Source: Nilaparvata lugens (taxonomy: Eukaryota > Arthropoda > Insecta > Hemiptera > Delphacidae). From it: a DNA stretch of 64,000 nucleotides. The translations under genes were made by a program, and so were the position numbers. The stretch covers positions 53,128,045 through 53,192,044 of the forward strand of contig NC_052510.1 in NCBI RefSeq assembly GCF_014356525.2, in the 5' to 3' direction. Below are positions 36,500 to 48,194 of this stretch, piece after piece (the first letter of the stretch is position 1; each line of letters starts with the position of its first letter). The notes beneath the pieces are model-generated. The model did not search any database. It saw only the letters and a program-made list of their open reading frames with translations, and was not told the DNA's origin.

Positions 36500-37200
36500 T
36501 GAAACATAATACTAAAGTGTCACTTTTTCGCTCTCGGTAGTAAAAACAGAAAAACTCCCTAGGGAGGAAAAGTGACTCCATTTAAATAACATTGGAAGCA
36601 TCTCTATTTTAAAACTTATATTGTAATAGGTTAGAAGGTCTAAGCTCAGATGAGAAAGCATAATAGAGGTGTCTGTCATTGAGTCAACTGAATTCAATAC
36701 CACAACCAGAAATTTGATCAACTCATGAAATATATGTTTGTCTGATATTATATTCTTAATATTAGTAGACAATAAAAATTTATACAATTTTTGAAATATT
36801 TTATTCTATTCAAAATACCAGCCAACAAATATTTTTGATCTCCAATTCAAATCTGAACCGCGTGATCTGGAGTCAGCCATTTTTGGTAGCCTGCCCAGCT
36901 GATATAATTGTTACAACTTTGCCCGATAGATAGCGCAATCGGCAGTGCCAATCAGACGACCGGTTTTTAGGTTTTAGATTTTAGGTTATGTTGTTAGGAA
37001 ACATTGTCACCAATACGTAAGTTATTAGAATAATTTAATTTGCAGTTTCTATGAAAAAATGTAGATGGAGGAAAAATGTTGTGTACATCACGACCGAAAA
37101 ATACTTTTTCTCCCTCAGGAAAATTGTTGCCCTCGGCTTCGCCTCGGGCTTCAAACTTTTTTCCACAGGGAGAAAAAGTCGTACTTTTCACTCTAGATAT
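36500..37200. repeat. Dispersed repeat ending in a hairpin
   Basis: CTTTTTCTCCCTCAGGAAAA (37108-37127) pairs with TTTTTTCCACAGGGAGAAAA further right (about 37150-37170), around GCCCTCGGCTTCGCCTCGGG. The left side (36850-36960, GTGATCTGGAGTCAGCCATT, GCGCAATCGGCAGTGCCAAT) looks like the body of the same element. No coding capacity. Confidence 0.5.
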
Positions 37201-37209
37201 ACAAATAAC

Positions 37210-38605
37210 TATTTTGGAGTTCTAATTTTTGAGTTGCTCATACATCGTATGTTCCAATTATTGAAAAATATTTCCTCCAAAAATAATCATCCATGCCAAA
37301 TTCACGAATAGGCTACATCAATTCTTTTCAATTAAGTAATGCCTTGAATTTGTTCATAAACTATTTCGAATGCAGCTTAATGAGAACATTGCTCTATTTG
37401 AGTATATCAGCTCTCACTTTTGCGTAAGCGTGAAGTCAATTAGATACGTATTCATTATTTTCAATTGCATCTTTGGTTCAGAGTTGGGATCAGGGTCTTG
37501 TTATTGAGGTAGATGAAGTAAGGAAACAAACCTAGTCTAGGTCAAGAATTGAATGAACTTGGACCTTGAGAAAGCTGTAAACAACTGCAATCAGAGGAAT
37601 TATGTTGGTGATTCTTTCGCCGCTGAACTACAGTCGTATGTATGTAGTATTATTCATCTGTATTTTTTATCAGAAAGTCGTTGATACAAGGATTATGCGT
37701 ATGTAGTTGTGATGCAACCATCATCATCATAAATGCAGACAGAGAATGAATGAATACAAACTCTCATCCGACATCATAACGTTTTACGATTGAACGTAAT
37801 TGGTTTTTTCTCATAACAAAACTCCACAAAATACAGTACATTATGCAGAGCAATGTTGGTCCTTTTCTAATCATGTATTTGATTTGTGCATTGGTTAATG
37901 TGAATGAATAAATGAATATTGTATATTTTTGGATACTACAGGTCCATAACACCTATCAGTGTTGAACGAGAATTATATTTCAATAAATACAAAAACATGA
38001 TCGATCTATTCTGCTACATTTTAATCATATACCTTATTTTATTATGACTTATAATGAAGGTGTTATTCAACTATGAACAAGGAATCATCCAACTACATAA
38101 TATGACATGGAGACCACAGGCTGAGATGAATGTTATTCTAATAATAAGTATTTTGATTTATTTTTGTTTTGATAACGTTGTTGTATTGCTTTTTAATCAG
38201 TTAAACAAACTAGAATTCGTCAACCACATTTTTTAACTATTATATAATTTATTGAAAGTTATTAGATAGTTGATTAGTATAGTAGTTGACAATCAATGAT
38301 TGTACAATAAATTGAAATTAGAGAGTTTTTTATTTCCACTCAAATTAATAGGTTGTATCCGAGTCTCCGAGTGCCCAATTTTACGTTGGGTTCATGAGGA
38401 ATGAGGTGATCAGGGACTGAATGGAGGTGGAATCTGGTATAATAAAAATCATAGAAGACAAGATACTTGATATTTGATAAATACATCTTATATTGCCAGG
38501 TCTTAGAAGACATATGGCAAACACTGGTAATAATAAGCAAAATAATAACACTTCTATGATAACAAATTAATTACAATAACAGTTCATAATAAAACAAGAG
38601 GTTGT
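37210..38605. other. No recognisable feature
   Basis: AT-rich sequence. Short frames on both strands are unsupported. Confidence 0.4.
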
Positions 38606-38611
38606 TGTTTG

Positions 38612-38834
38612 TATGGTCATGCCAGAAGAGCTAGTGCCAGTAAGTGAATTAGAATAGTGACAGATTGGAGTCCACTGGGGCGGAAAAGGAGAGGAAGACT
38701 GAGAAGGTCTTGGAGGGATGGAGTTGATGAGGCTAAGGTAATGAGAAATTTGAGAGATGGTGATATGGTGAATGGGAGGACAAACAAGCATGTAGGACTC
38801 GTCTGAGAGAAGGAAAACAGTAAAGTACTGTAAA
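38612..38834 (+). pseudogene. LINE ORF2 C-terminal remnant
   Basis: One frame, with internal stops, reads YGHARRA, then TDWSPLGRKRRGRLRRSWRD, then GVDEAKVMRNLRDGDMV. The GRxRRGRxxRSWRDGVDEA pattern is typical of the end of endonuclease-reverse transcriptase proteins of non-LTR elements. The clade cannot be fixed. Stops at codon 12 and near the end show it is dead. Confidence 0.75.
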
Positions 38835-38904
38835 ATCCTAAAATATATGTATATCTTTAAAAAATCAATGGGATCTAATATAAACATCACCTATTTTTGG
38901 ACAA

Positions 38905-39090
38905 TTTCTATCTAAATTTGGGGAAAGGAACAGTTTTGGGCTTTAAGCCTGTTGTTCCTTTCCCAATCATTTCATTTATTCATAGACAATAGATACAATG
39001 CAGGTGAAAACAACAGGCATTCGCCCAAAACTGGTTCAAACTTTAATTTGGAATACACAGTCTAGAGGTTATGTGAATGATAACTTGATT
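38905..39090. repeat. LINE 3' tail with perfect 12-bp stem, + strand, followed by an inverted relative
   Basis: GGGAAAGGAACA (38921-38932) pairs perfectly with TGTTCCTTTCCC (38953-38964), followed by CAATCATTTCATTTATTCAT. From about 38995 a diverged tail in the opposite orientation follows (ACAACAGGCATTCGCCCAAA). Confidence 0.7.
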
Positions 39091-39569
39091 CACACACTAT
39101 TTTGAGTCCAAAAAATGTATGTACTACAATAATTTTAAATTTATCAGATTAATTAGTTTCAAAATACAAATCCAAACAAAAGTCTTCCTCCACAAAAAAT
39201 ATTTAAAATTTCACTAAGTAAAATTCTAACACAAGACAGCTTTTCAAAAGTTGATCATAGTTGATAATGATATTGTATGTATCAATGTACAAATAAATGA
39301 ATATGTTTTGGAAATCGAAGTCCTTTCATGTAGGTAATCATAATAAATGAACATGACACAAATTGAGATCATGAGTATTGATCAATTCATTGGAATTATG
39401 TTGAACAAAAAATGAGAGCACTTCTTACAAATCTATTACAACTTGGAAAATAAAGTGGAAAATTGTTTCGAAGAAGTGGCATTTACTAGAAGGCAAATAA
39501 TGCCTTGTTCATGACCCTTGCCAAATTTGGGACTCTATCAGTGTATCTATGTGTAAAGTGTATAATAGA

Positions 39570-39800
39570 ATTACTCGCATTATGACTGCAGTGCGTGAGT
39601 CAGTATCACCTCACGGCTGACCGTGACCCCCCTCTCTAACCTGCCCCCTGACACCCCCCCATCACCGCTCAGTGAACTTCGCGGCTTCTTTGAAAGCAAG
39701 TAGTCTGGAAATCGTGAGAGATACAGATATTATAGGCCGGTTTTGCCTGGTCTGTCTCATGATGATAGATAGCATGCAATTACTGCTACTATACATGCTC
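39570..39800. other. GC-rich unique island
   Basis: Non-repetitive GC-rich stretch with TGAGTCAGTATCACC (AP-1-like TGAGTCA, and TCAGT), CTGACCGTGACCCCCC and TCAGTGAACTTCGCGGCTTC. No frame or donor is convincing. It could be a regulatory element in the long aquaporin intron or an exon of an unseen transcript. Confidence 0.25.
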
Positions 39801-39829
39801 TTTCACTTGCTATAGACGATAAGGAGAGG

Positions 39830-41210
39830 AATTGGAATAGATGAGGTGGAGAAGAAAAGAAGAGAGAGAGAGAAAGTAATAAAAAGATACAGTAAGAGAA
39901 GAGTAGGATGGTGGAGACCGGGAAGAAGAGGTGAGGAGAATTTTAAGAAGAGCTGTTTCAAAGTTACTGTTAATTACAATAATTGTTGAGATATAGATAG
40001 AGGGAGAGAGAGAGAGTGATTTGATTAGAGTTTTCTTTCTATATTTATGTATGTTACAATATAAGAGAGATTATATTAGATTTCTTTATTTATGTTTGTT
40101 ACAATATTTACTGGCTTATACACTAATTTACATTAAATGACGGTAATGCTAATTATTCAACGAATTTTACAAAGTATAAACAATTAATCAATGAGAATAA
40201 AGATTGAATGCAATTAGAATAACGATAATATAATAATGTGATGTAACTTCATAAATCGGCGGTGTTTCAACAAATAATTGTCGATTCTCTAAGAAGGATA
40301 TAAAATATCCTTCCCATTGACACATGACCGAGAGAGAGAGAGAGAAAGGGGAGGAAGAGATGTATTGACAAGAAAGAGGGAAGAAAAAGAAGGGTTATGT
40401 GAAGAGGGTGGCGGGAAGTAATGGAAATTCAAAAAACGAAAAACAAGAAATGAGAATAGAGAGTGATGATAGATTAAGTGAGACTAAATGGGAAGTATAA
40501 AATATATAAAATAGAAGGTAGAAGGAGAGACTCAAGAATAAGTGGTAGGAAAGGAATGATAAATACATCGAATAGGTTCTAAGTATGACGAAGGAAAAGT
40601 ATTAATAAGATTGAGAAAGAGGAAAAATTATATAATGAAGAATATTGTTTAAGTACGAGGAAGAGAAATTCAGAAAACTATTAATAAGATTGAGAAAGAA
40701 GGAAAAATTCTATAATGAAAAATATTGATGAAATTTCAAAATTCATAAAATTGATTAATTCATTAAATTGATGATTACAGGAGAATTGAATTGGATTGAA
40801 TAATTATTGCCTTAATTAAGGGCGGAGTTAGGGCTCTAGTTCCTCTGCTACACAACCTTATGAAGTTGAAAAGATATGGAGAAACGAGAAAATGAAAGTG
40901 GAAGGAATTGATAATCGAAGAAGAGGTGAAATCATCACTACAAAAGAAAGATAATGGGAGTACATTGAACATTTTACTTATAGTTGATAATTGGCTAAAA
41001 CATATGGATCAATAGAATATTCTCTTAGGGAGGAGAAAATGAAAAATATCAATAACTAGAACAGAATAAAAACTTTAGGGAAAGAGATTGGAGAACACAA
41101 TGGAAGGAAATAAGGAATCAATATGAGGAAGTGGATCAGGAGGAACAAGTGTAGAGAATGAGATGGAAAAAGAGGAGAAGGTGGAGTTTAAGAGGATAAA
41201 ACTAGAATAA
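39830..41210. other. AT- and purine-rich sequence, no gene
   Basis: Repeated AGAGAG, GAAGAAAAG and GAGAAAG patches (39840-40020, 40330-40720). A possible LINE tail in reverse lies at 40080-40140. Nothing coding is supported. Confidence 0.4.
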
Positions 41211-41212
41211 AA

Positions 41213-41330
41213 TTTATTCTTTCTTTATTCATTTATACAATAAGTACATTATCAAAATGATAGGGAGAGAAAAAATAAGGTAACCTTGTGCTATTCCTCT
41301 CCCAAATTTAGATAACAAAGTCCGGAATAG
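41213..41330 (-). repeat. LINE 3' tail with stem-loop, second copy
   Basis: Nearly identical to 15175-15260 (AAGTACATTATCAAAATGAT, AGGTAACCTTGTGCTATTCC). The left stem strand has one A for G change (GGGAGAGAAA), weakening the stem. Confidence 0.7.
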
Positions 41331-42049
41331 GTCAAATCTTGTAGTTCTTCAATTCACTAAATTTTCAATCCTCAAGTATTTTCACAAAGTAGATTTTCAA
41401 ATTTAGATGCTTCAAAACTAAACATAGAAGAAATATTTCACATTATTATAACTAAAATAGGAAATATTCACATATTGAAAATATAATTTTTAAGAATTAC
41501 CGAAAAACAAACTTAATTCTAAAAGCACAGCTTTATCTTTTTAATTCTAAATTGGTACAATGTTGAATAGAACCGTTATTATTAAAGCACAAAGTAACAA
41601 GAATAATAGGAGGATAGAATAGAACAAAATAGAAAAGAATGAGAAGATGATAGAAGGAAATAACAACATGGGAGAAGAGAGTAAGAACATGTTAAAGAAT
41701 AAGAAAATGGTTGAATAAGTAGAAGAGGAGAAGAAGATGAACTGCACCGAGTCCACTGCCCCGACCCTATCCACCAACCAATGAGGTGGAGGACGACTTC
41801 ATTTCACTAACACACACTCGCACACTGCGATACCTTCTATCCATCGTTTAATGGTAATCATTCCATTTCTGCTTTATTCCATTCTTGGCGTGATTCGTTT
41901 GTAGTTCACCGCGCTTAGCACAACAAATTCATGTTAAACTACATGCTGTTATACTGAAAAGTCAGGAGATCACCACTTTAAAATTTATTGAAATATATCA
42001 TTGTAGATTTTGTTTCTCGTTGCAATTACTTTCAACACTCGTTCTGACC

Positions 42050-42310
42050 TCTCATTTTACTTCAATGTCATTACCCCTTTCTTCTCAGTCCCTTCTTCAT
42101 CGTAGTAAGTCTATAAATTCAGCCACAAAGTTTTGATCTCTTCCATGAAAAATAATTTCGTGGTGTCATCCGTTAACGAAACCCGTTAACAAAATATATT
42201 GCCTTTTACTCTTACTCCAATGCCATTATCTCTTTCTTTTCAGTCCCTTCATCGTACAAATATATCTTTGGCCACAAAGTGTTGGTCTTTTTCATGAAAA
42301 ATCTGTTCGA
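42050..42310. repeat. Diverged direct repeat, two units of about 160 bp
   Basis: Unit 1 has TTACTTCAATGTCATTACC, CTCAGTCCCTTCTTCATCG and AGCCACAAAGTTTTGATCTC. Unit 2 has TTACTCCAATGCCATTATC, TTCAGTCCCTTCATCG and GGCCACAAAGTGTTGGTCT. Confidence 0.65.
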
Positions 42311-42367
42311 TCATTCCAAAAAGCTTCAATGGTTCTATGTGATAAGTGGAGAACCTCTAATTGAATA

Positions 42368-42525
42368 TTATTAATTTATTTATACATAGACATATACATA
42401 CAATATAATTCTCAACTCATGAATGATTGGGGAAGGAACAACAGGCTTAAAGCCCAAAACTGTTCCTTTCCCAAATTTAGATAGAAATTGTCCAAAAATA
42501 GGTTATGTTTACACTTCATTATTTC
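42368..42525 (-). repeat. LINE 3' tail with stem-loop, minus strand
   Basis: GGGGAAGGAACA (42429-42440) pairs with TGTTCCTTTCCC (42461-42472) around AGGCTTAAAGCCC. An AT-rich tail with ATTTATTTATACATAGAC is on the left. It is the best copy of the family also seen at 2877, 17278 and 38905. Confidence 0.75.
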
Positions 42526-42939
42526 ATTATAATTGAAGCTCATAGCTCATAAACTCATAAAATAATTGAGATATAATAAAGAAAATCTATAAGAATTATG
42601 ATTTTTTTGCATCTAGCCGTCATACAAAACATAAATTATAGGAATAGAATGGAATATAATGTTGAGAAATATCATTAAATGAAGAATTTGTGATGACACT
42701 ATCATTTTATTATTAGGGAATGCAGGAAGAAATAGGCTGTTGAATAGTTAGAATCATTAGTGAATTAGTTATACATTCCGTTAACATTGAAACACGTAAG
42801 ATAGAAATAAAATCACTAAGATTTGATTTCTTTTGACTCACAATAAACGATAAGCTTCAGAAAATATTTTCCATTTATCTCAATAAAATACTCACTCTTT
42901 TAATCATTTTCGTAGTATATCAATAATATTTTCCACTAG

Positions 42940-43380
42940 CAGGTAACCAGTGCTCTGCAAGGGCCTAATTAAAAACTTGGCAATCTGAAAACTTGACCCA
43001 ATGAAATCTTGAAGGATTTGAAATAGACCTATAACCATGCTCGGTGAATTAAGAATCTATATTATTCCTTGTAGTGATCCACCAATTCTCACTGGATTAC
43101 CAGGTCAGCTCTGCGAAAATCATATCATCAAATTTGTGCTACTGAAATGAAGTTTGCTCATTTATTCATATGCGTGCTCTGCAGGGCCCTAATTAGAAAC
43201 TTGTCATAATGAAATCTTGAAGGATTTGAAATAAACCTATAATCATCCTCGGTACATTAAGAACCAATATGAAAAATTTCAAGTTAATCAGTTGAGTAGT
43301 TCAGACACTGATGTCTGATGTCACTCGTGAATTTTCTATCCCGAACGTGTAAAAGCCAATTCTTTCCTTTATTAAATAAT
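42940..43380. repeat. Two copies of the GTGCTCCGCAAGGGTC family
   Basis: A 5' portion at 42940-43075 (AGTGCTCTGCAAGGGCC) and a fuller copy at 43165-43380 (GCGTGCTCTGCAGGGCCC to CTTTCCTTTATTAAATA) in direct orientation. Confidence 0.65.
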
Positions 43381-43384
43381 AAAT

Positions 43385-44715
43385 TAGTCATCAGTCAATG
43401 AGAGCGTCAGTGATCGAACGCCATAATCAAATTAATGCTTGTAAGGCATCGGTGGAATTTGTTTCACGCGAGGGAAATATATTTTAGTTTTGCTCAAGGC
43501 ATTTCTTTCACACCAGACTCCACTGCTTGAACGATTTTCCATTTTATTTTCCAAACATACTATTACTGCCATTATGGAAAAATCCAAGATTTTCTAAAGT
43601 ATGACACACCCATTTTTAAACTCCATTATCCGGATCCGTGATATCCCACTTCAGATCTATTGATTCTGATTGATCTTTCTGCTCCAATACAGTATTACTA
43701 TCATACAAGCAATAATTGGCCTACTTCCCAATTACATAACGTTTGGAACTTTTTTCAATGACTGATAAGTGAATTCCACAGCTTTTTGAAAAAATAAGAT
43801 TTTCGGATTATCTATTGTCCTACTATACACCTACGCACTGTAATCTGGGGAGACTAATCTTACAGTTCAAAATTTGAACAGTTTAACTTTATAGCTTCAA
43901 CACGAGTAGCGATATTGATTTACTCGGAAACACCGTTTTATTGGTTGTCTCCAAAAGTCTTAATTTCAAGTGCCATAAAACTTGAAGAATCATTATCACT
44001 GAAGTCTATTAATAGGCTAAGCCTTTTTCTACATTTCAGCGAATGAGGATTTAAAAGTCATGAAAGAGCTTCGCCAAAAAAGGGAACAGAAGAGGAATTT
44101 TTCCTAATATTTAAAATCTGAGTTTTATACCACAACTAGTGAACTGGAACATATTATTTCTATGGTGATAGTTACTATTGATAGTTCCAGTGCACACTTG
44201 TAAAGCGTAGGCTATCCGGCTTGACCATGTTCAATAATGTCTCGGTCGAGCTTGGTGAAACCGGGCGAAAGACACTATTCACTTACTAGAAAAGCACAGT
44301 ATTTGTATCCTTTTAAAGATATGGGGACACAACCTATTATATTTTGATGACTTTGATTTTAATTCTGGAAGGTACACTAAAGAAGGTTTTATTCTATGGA
44401 TAAAAAGGTTTTTAATGATCATTAAATGCATTATTTTTATTTTATTCGATTTCTAATTCATCTGAATTCAAAATTTCTTGTTCAATGAAACACATTGAAC
44501 TTTCAGAGCCTAGATCTAACATCCAATCATTCAAACTTTGAAATGAAATGAAAATTATTTTTCACTGGGAAAGCCTTATACCACCCCACCTTTGCAACTT
44601 TAGTGTGATTCATAACCACAAGACAGTAGGATTTACCCCAACAAAGTGTTGATGCTGTTTGATAGCGAGTAGGTCTCTGGTTTCCATAAAATAATAATGA
44701 CAATATTATTGTTCT
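43385..44715. other. No recognisable feature
   Basis: AT-rich sequence without a supported gene or repeat. Confidence 0.4.
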
Positions 44716-44719
44716 TTCA

Positions 44720-44875
44720 ATAATTTGTACAATATTGAATGATCAATGGTTGCATGTTTACTCAACAGTTTCTACAATATTAAATGAATAAATAGTTGCA
44801 AGTTTTCTCAATAATTCCTACAATATTAAATGAATAAATAGTTGCGTGCTTTCTCAATGATTTGTACAACATGAA
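44720..44875. repeat. Tandem repeat, unit about 46 bp
   Basis: TACAATATTAAATGAATAAA and TAGTTGC...TTTCTCAATAATT recur three to four times with substitutions. Confidence 0.75.
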
Positions 44876-44884
44876 ATAATGGAA

Positions 44885-45110
44885 TCCTATTATATTAAGC
44901 GAGCAATTTCTGTATTTTTATATTTTATAATATTATCTGGTTATTTATGTTCAACGGATCTCGAAAACGGCTCTAACGATTTTCAAGAAATTTGGAACAT
45001 AGTAGGTTTATAATATAAAAATTAGATTGCACTATGTCTCATCCTTTGGAAAACTCGCTGAACGACATTAAAAGGATAATTCATCCTTGGCTGAAACAGC
45101 TGTGGATAGT
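44885..45110 (-). repeat. Dispersed repeat (GTTAGAGCCGTTTTCGAGATC family), inverted
   Basis: AAGCGAGCAATTTCTGTA, GATCTCGAAAACGGCTCTAA, TCGCTGAACGACATTAAAAG and GGCTGAAACAGCTG are the reverse complement, in order, of blocks at 24200-24440. Confidence 0.7.
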
Positions 45111-45239
45111 AAAAAAGTGAGTGAGCGAGTGAGTATGTGAAAAATCAAAATATCGCATCCGCGAAATTCATAAGATGACATATAGCCAGCTGTGAAATAT
45201 AATACCCGATCATTTTAGAGAATTGTGTTCTCTTTATCT

Positions 45240-45890
45240 TCTTCTTCTATATATATAAAAGCGAAATGGCACTCACTCACTGACTGACTGACTCACTCAC
45301 TCACACACTCACTCACTCACTCACTCGCATAACTAAAAATCTACCGGACCAAAAACGTTCAAATTTGGTAGGTATGTTCAGTTGGCCCTTTAGAGGCGCA
45401 CTAAGAAATCTTTTGGCAATATTTTATATCTAAGGGTTGTTTTTAAGGGTTTAAAGTTCGTCTTTTAGCATGTATATTCTTCTTCTCCCAATCTCTTAAT
45501 TATAATTGAAATTTCCATATCATATGTTACTATAGAACTATAATCTAGATAGAGTACCTCTTCGAAACAGTTGTTAACTGGCAACTAAATCAATAATTTT
45601 GTCAGGTTGGCATTAAGTTGAGTTGACTTTGTTAGGTTGGCACCAAGTTGAAGATTTAAATGCATTTATCGCGGAAAAATTGATTGGGCACTGCTACTTC
45701 AATCAGAGCTATTCCTGGAAATATTATATCGCCTGATATGGCGAGCGAAGCGTGCCCGCCGATCTAATTTTTTTGAAGGGTGTCCAGGGGGCAGAGCCTC
45801 CTGGCTAGACGGATATGGCGAGCGAAGCGAGCCTGACGGCTAGTCAATAAATAAAAATAACGAGCGAAGTTCGGTGCCCCGATATTAAAT
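45240..45890. repeat. Dispersed repeat with ACTC array, next to aquaporin exon
   Basis: Starts TATATATATAAAAGCGAAAT and an (ACTC/ACTG)n array (45272-45327). It continues through CCGGACCAAAAACGTTCAAA and ends with two GATATGGCGAGCGAAGCG blocks (45737-45755 and 45810-45830) around CCAGGGGGCAGAGCCTCCTG. Its right end lies only about 30 bases before the exon acceptor. Confidence 0.65.
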
Positions 45891-45920
45891 AATTAATTAA
45901 GGATGTGTGTGTGTGTCCAG

Positions 45921-46120
45921 GTGCCAAACAGGTGATCGGACTGGACGACATCACGGACTCGCGAACAATCTGGCGCTGCCTGACAGCTGAGTTCACAGGC
46001 AGCCTTTTGCTGGTGCTGATTGGCTGTGGATCCATCACAGGCTGGGGGGACAACGGCTATGCCCCCTCCATTGTGCACATCGCACTCACGTTCGGATTCA
46101 TCATTGCCACCCTTGTACAG
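45921..46120 (+). CDS. Aquaporin (Drip/Prip-like), first shared coding exon
   Basis: Aquaporins are six-helix tetrameric channels passing water (and, in some insect members, urea or similar) across plasma membranes; in sap-feeding insects they serve gut and excretory water balance. This exon starts after TGTGTGTGTCCAG with GT of a split codon. It encodes AKQVIGLDDITDSRTIW, then RCLTAEF (the conserved AEF at the start of TM1), LLLVLIGCGSITG (TM1), a short extracellular loop GWGDNGYAPS, and IVHIALTFGFIIATLVQ (TM2). The Phe of ALTFG aligns with the AQP1 selectivity-filter Phe. It ends in phase 0 at CAG|GTATGT. With 60725 and 62311 it gives about 186 of an expected 250-270 residues. Loss of the 3' end is due to the window edge. 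The start codon must come from an upstream exon (candidates 14951, 28169, 34259). Assignment to Drip or Prip would need a tree. Confidence 0.93.
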
Positions 46121-46171
46121 GTATGTCAACCTGTATTCATTCATTGTTGAGAAATTAATTTAACTCAAAAA

Positions 46172-46354
46172 TTAATGAACGTTATCTATTCCTTGGTTCT
46201 GAAATAGCCAGTCTTTTACCATGGAATGAAAATTCTTCCAAAGTTCTACTTCTACCAGCATGTGGGATAGTGTTGAAAAGTTTTGCACCTTCAACACTAT
46301 ATGGTACACAATACAACACATAGTTTTCACGATCAAATGATAGTAAACATGAAT
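46172..46354 (-). pseudogene. Probable LINE C-terminal fragment in intron
   Basis: On the minus strand one frame reads YSVEGAKLFNTIPH, then a shifted frame reads WKNFHSMVKDWLFQN. The pattern GxKLFNxIP...F...VKxWL is that of the C-terminus of CR1/Jockey-superfamily LINE proteins (compare KLVNIIPQDF...ILSWI in the element at 9445). It is short and frameshifted. It lies between two copies of the exon's donor flank (46118-46178 and 46355-46418). Confidence 0.45.
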
Positions 46355-46499
46355 CAGGTATGTCACCCTGTATTCATTCATTCATGTTCAGAAATAAATT
46401 TAATTCAAAAAAATATTAAAGGTGAATAGAAACGACTTGAAATTTTGTCATCAGCACTAATATATTTCAATGGTTGATATCATTTTTCTCCACAAATCA

Positions 46500-46620
46500 A
46501 TCAATTCATTTACTTCACAAACAAACAATACAAAATAACAAAGAAAGATATAAAAATGTGTAATAAAAGTGGTCAACCCTAGGCATAAGCCCGATTGGGG
46601 TGTACTATTCCTGATAAAAC
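46500..46620 (-). repeat. Possible LINE 3' tail, minus strand
   Basis: TCAATTCATTTACTTCAC and CCCTAGGCATAAGCCCGATTG resemble a diverged form of the tail at 23768-23900. Confidence 0.35.
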
Positions 46621-46629
46621 AACTACCGG

Positions 46630-46988
46630 TAAGGGCCCGTTTCTGAGCTCGGGATTTAGTTAAGTTCTAGACTTTAAACAGCTGGAGTCAGAAAATTGGG
46701 TTTCCGAAACGGGGCATAATCGCAGTCCACGTTTAAATTAAATGTAGAAAAACTAGAAAATTGAACACAAAATAAAATAAAGAGAAAATAGTGTAAAGTC
46801 TTAGCTATTTTGAATTATTTGGGAATGTTTCATTTCATCGAGGCAAAACGTTCCCAATTTTATAGAAATGAGAATAAAGGTTATCATAAAAAATGCGACT
46901 ACGCCCCGTTTCGGAAAGCCAATTTTCTGACTCCAGCTGTTTAAAGTCTAGAACTTAGCTGAATCCCGAGCTCGGAAATCGGCCCTTA
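46630..46988. mobile_element. MITE, 359 bp, arms of about 85 bp
   Basis: Left arm starts TAAGGGCCCGTTTCTGAGCT and runs to CCGAAACGGGGC (about 46718). The right arm starts GCCCCGTTTCGG (about 46904) and ends GGCCCTTA at 46988. A TA target duplication around AGGGCCC...GGGCCCT-like ends is possible. The AT-rich centre has no frame. It lies in intron 2 of the aquaporin gene. Confidence 0.88.
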
Positions 46989-47264
46989 AAATACTCAGAG
47001 GAGTGAGTTCATTAATCAGTGGTTGTGACAATATGAATCGGGAAGCGGTTGGCTCCGTGCGGTTGCGCTGATAAGCTATTGCTTAGATAATATAAGTTGA
47101 TTCATTTTCCTACTGTAAGGGTGGCCCCTTGAAAAGTCACATTGAAGGCTGACACTGAATACCATTCAAGAGTTTTATAATCGCTTCTCTGTGGTTCGGA
47201 AATCCCCTAAATCTGTAGGTCCACTCATCATCATCCTCCGCTTCTCATTCAACATCCTCCTTCA

Positions 47265-47385
47265 TCATCTTCTTCTTCTTCTTCTTCTTCTTCTTCTTCT
47301 TCTTCTTCTTCTTCTTCTTCTTCTTCGTCTTCTTCTTCTTCTTCTTCTTCTTCTTCTTCCTTTTCTTCTTCTTCTTCGTTTCATA
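47265..47385. repeat. TTC microsatellite
   Basis: About 40 TTC units with TCG interruptions. The Leu-rich frame across it is an artefact. Confidence 0.92.
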
Positions 47386-47389
47386 CTAA

Positions 47390-47925
47390 ATATACTAAAT
47401 TCAGTGAAATCGACAGTTCAACATCGCGTGTGTTTGTTCTTCCTCTGCATCAAACCGTGAGAAACTTTTCTATTCTTATCAATAATATTGAGAATGAGAT
47501 TGGAATGACATTAATTTGAATCAAAACTGAAAATAAAATCTTGAATCAATTAATGACTTCAATGTAAATTTCCATCCATCAACGCATCAATCAATGGTCG
47601 ATATATTCATTTATCACAATGTTGACAGGAGCTTAATAATCAACAATATTTTGAGTTGTCGCTACTCTCTTCCATATAGGCTACTCATGGCAATAAATTG
47701 AGAATTGAAACTTTTAATTGTACGGTAAGCATTTCTCTCTCGTACATTTGACCCAGAGAACATACTCTTTCTTCATTAACAAGTAGAAATTTCAATATTA
47801 AAAGGAAAATTTCAAAACAGAAGTAGAAGATTACAATCAAAATAAATGTACCTTACATAGAAAATTCTAACGGAATCATAACGTTTTCATTTTCTAACTC
47901 ACCAGCAGTATTTCTTTATGAGCGT
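47390..47925. other. No recognisable feature
   Basis: AT-rich intronic sequence. Confidence 0.4.
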
Positions 47926-47929
47926 ATAC

Positions 47930-48060
47930 AAGTACTTTGAACAAGGCGCGTCGACGTATACAAAAGGTTTTTTGAAATTTTGCATTTTAAGGATAATACA
48001 ATAGGAAAAGGAGTCTCCTTCGAACACGAATATTACCGTAATAATCAGACTATTTTCTCT
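47930..48060 (-). repeat. Inverted part of the GTCGACGCGCAATT family
   Basis: AAGGCGCGTCGACGTATACA and TTTTGCATTTTAAGGATAAT are the reverse complement of 4180-4260. Confidence 0.65.
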
Positions 48061-48194
48061 TGACCTTTCTCTGCTTTCAACTCGAGCTGACCTGTTGCCA
48101 GTATGTCTTGAAGGAAACTAGCTTCTGATGTTAGCATTTTTGATACACCAACCCCAACAGCCATTAGTCGTTTTCACATCGATATCTCGCCGAC

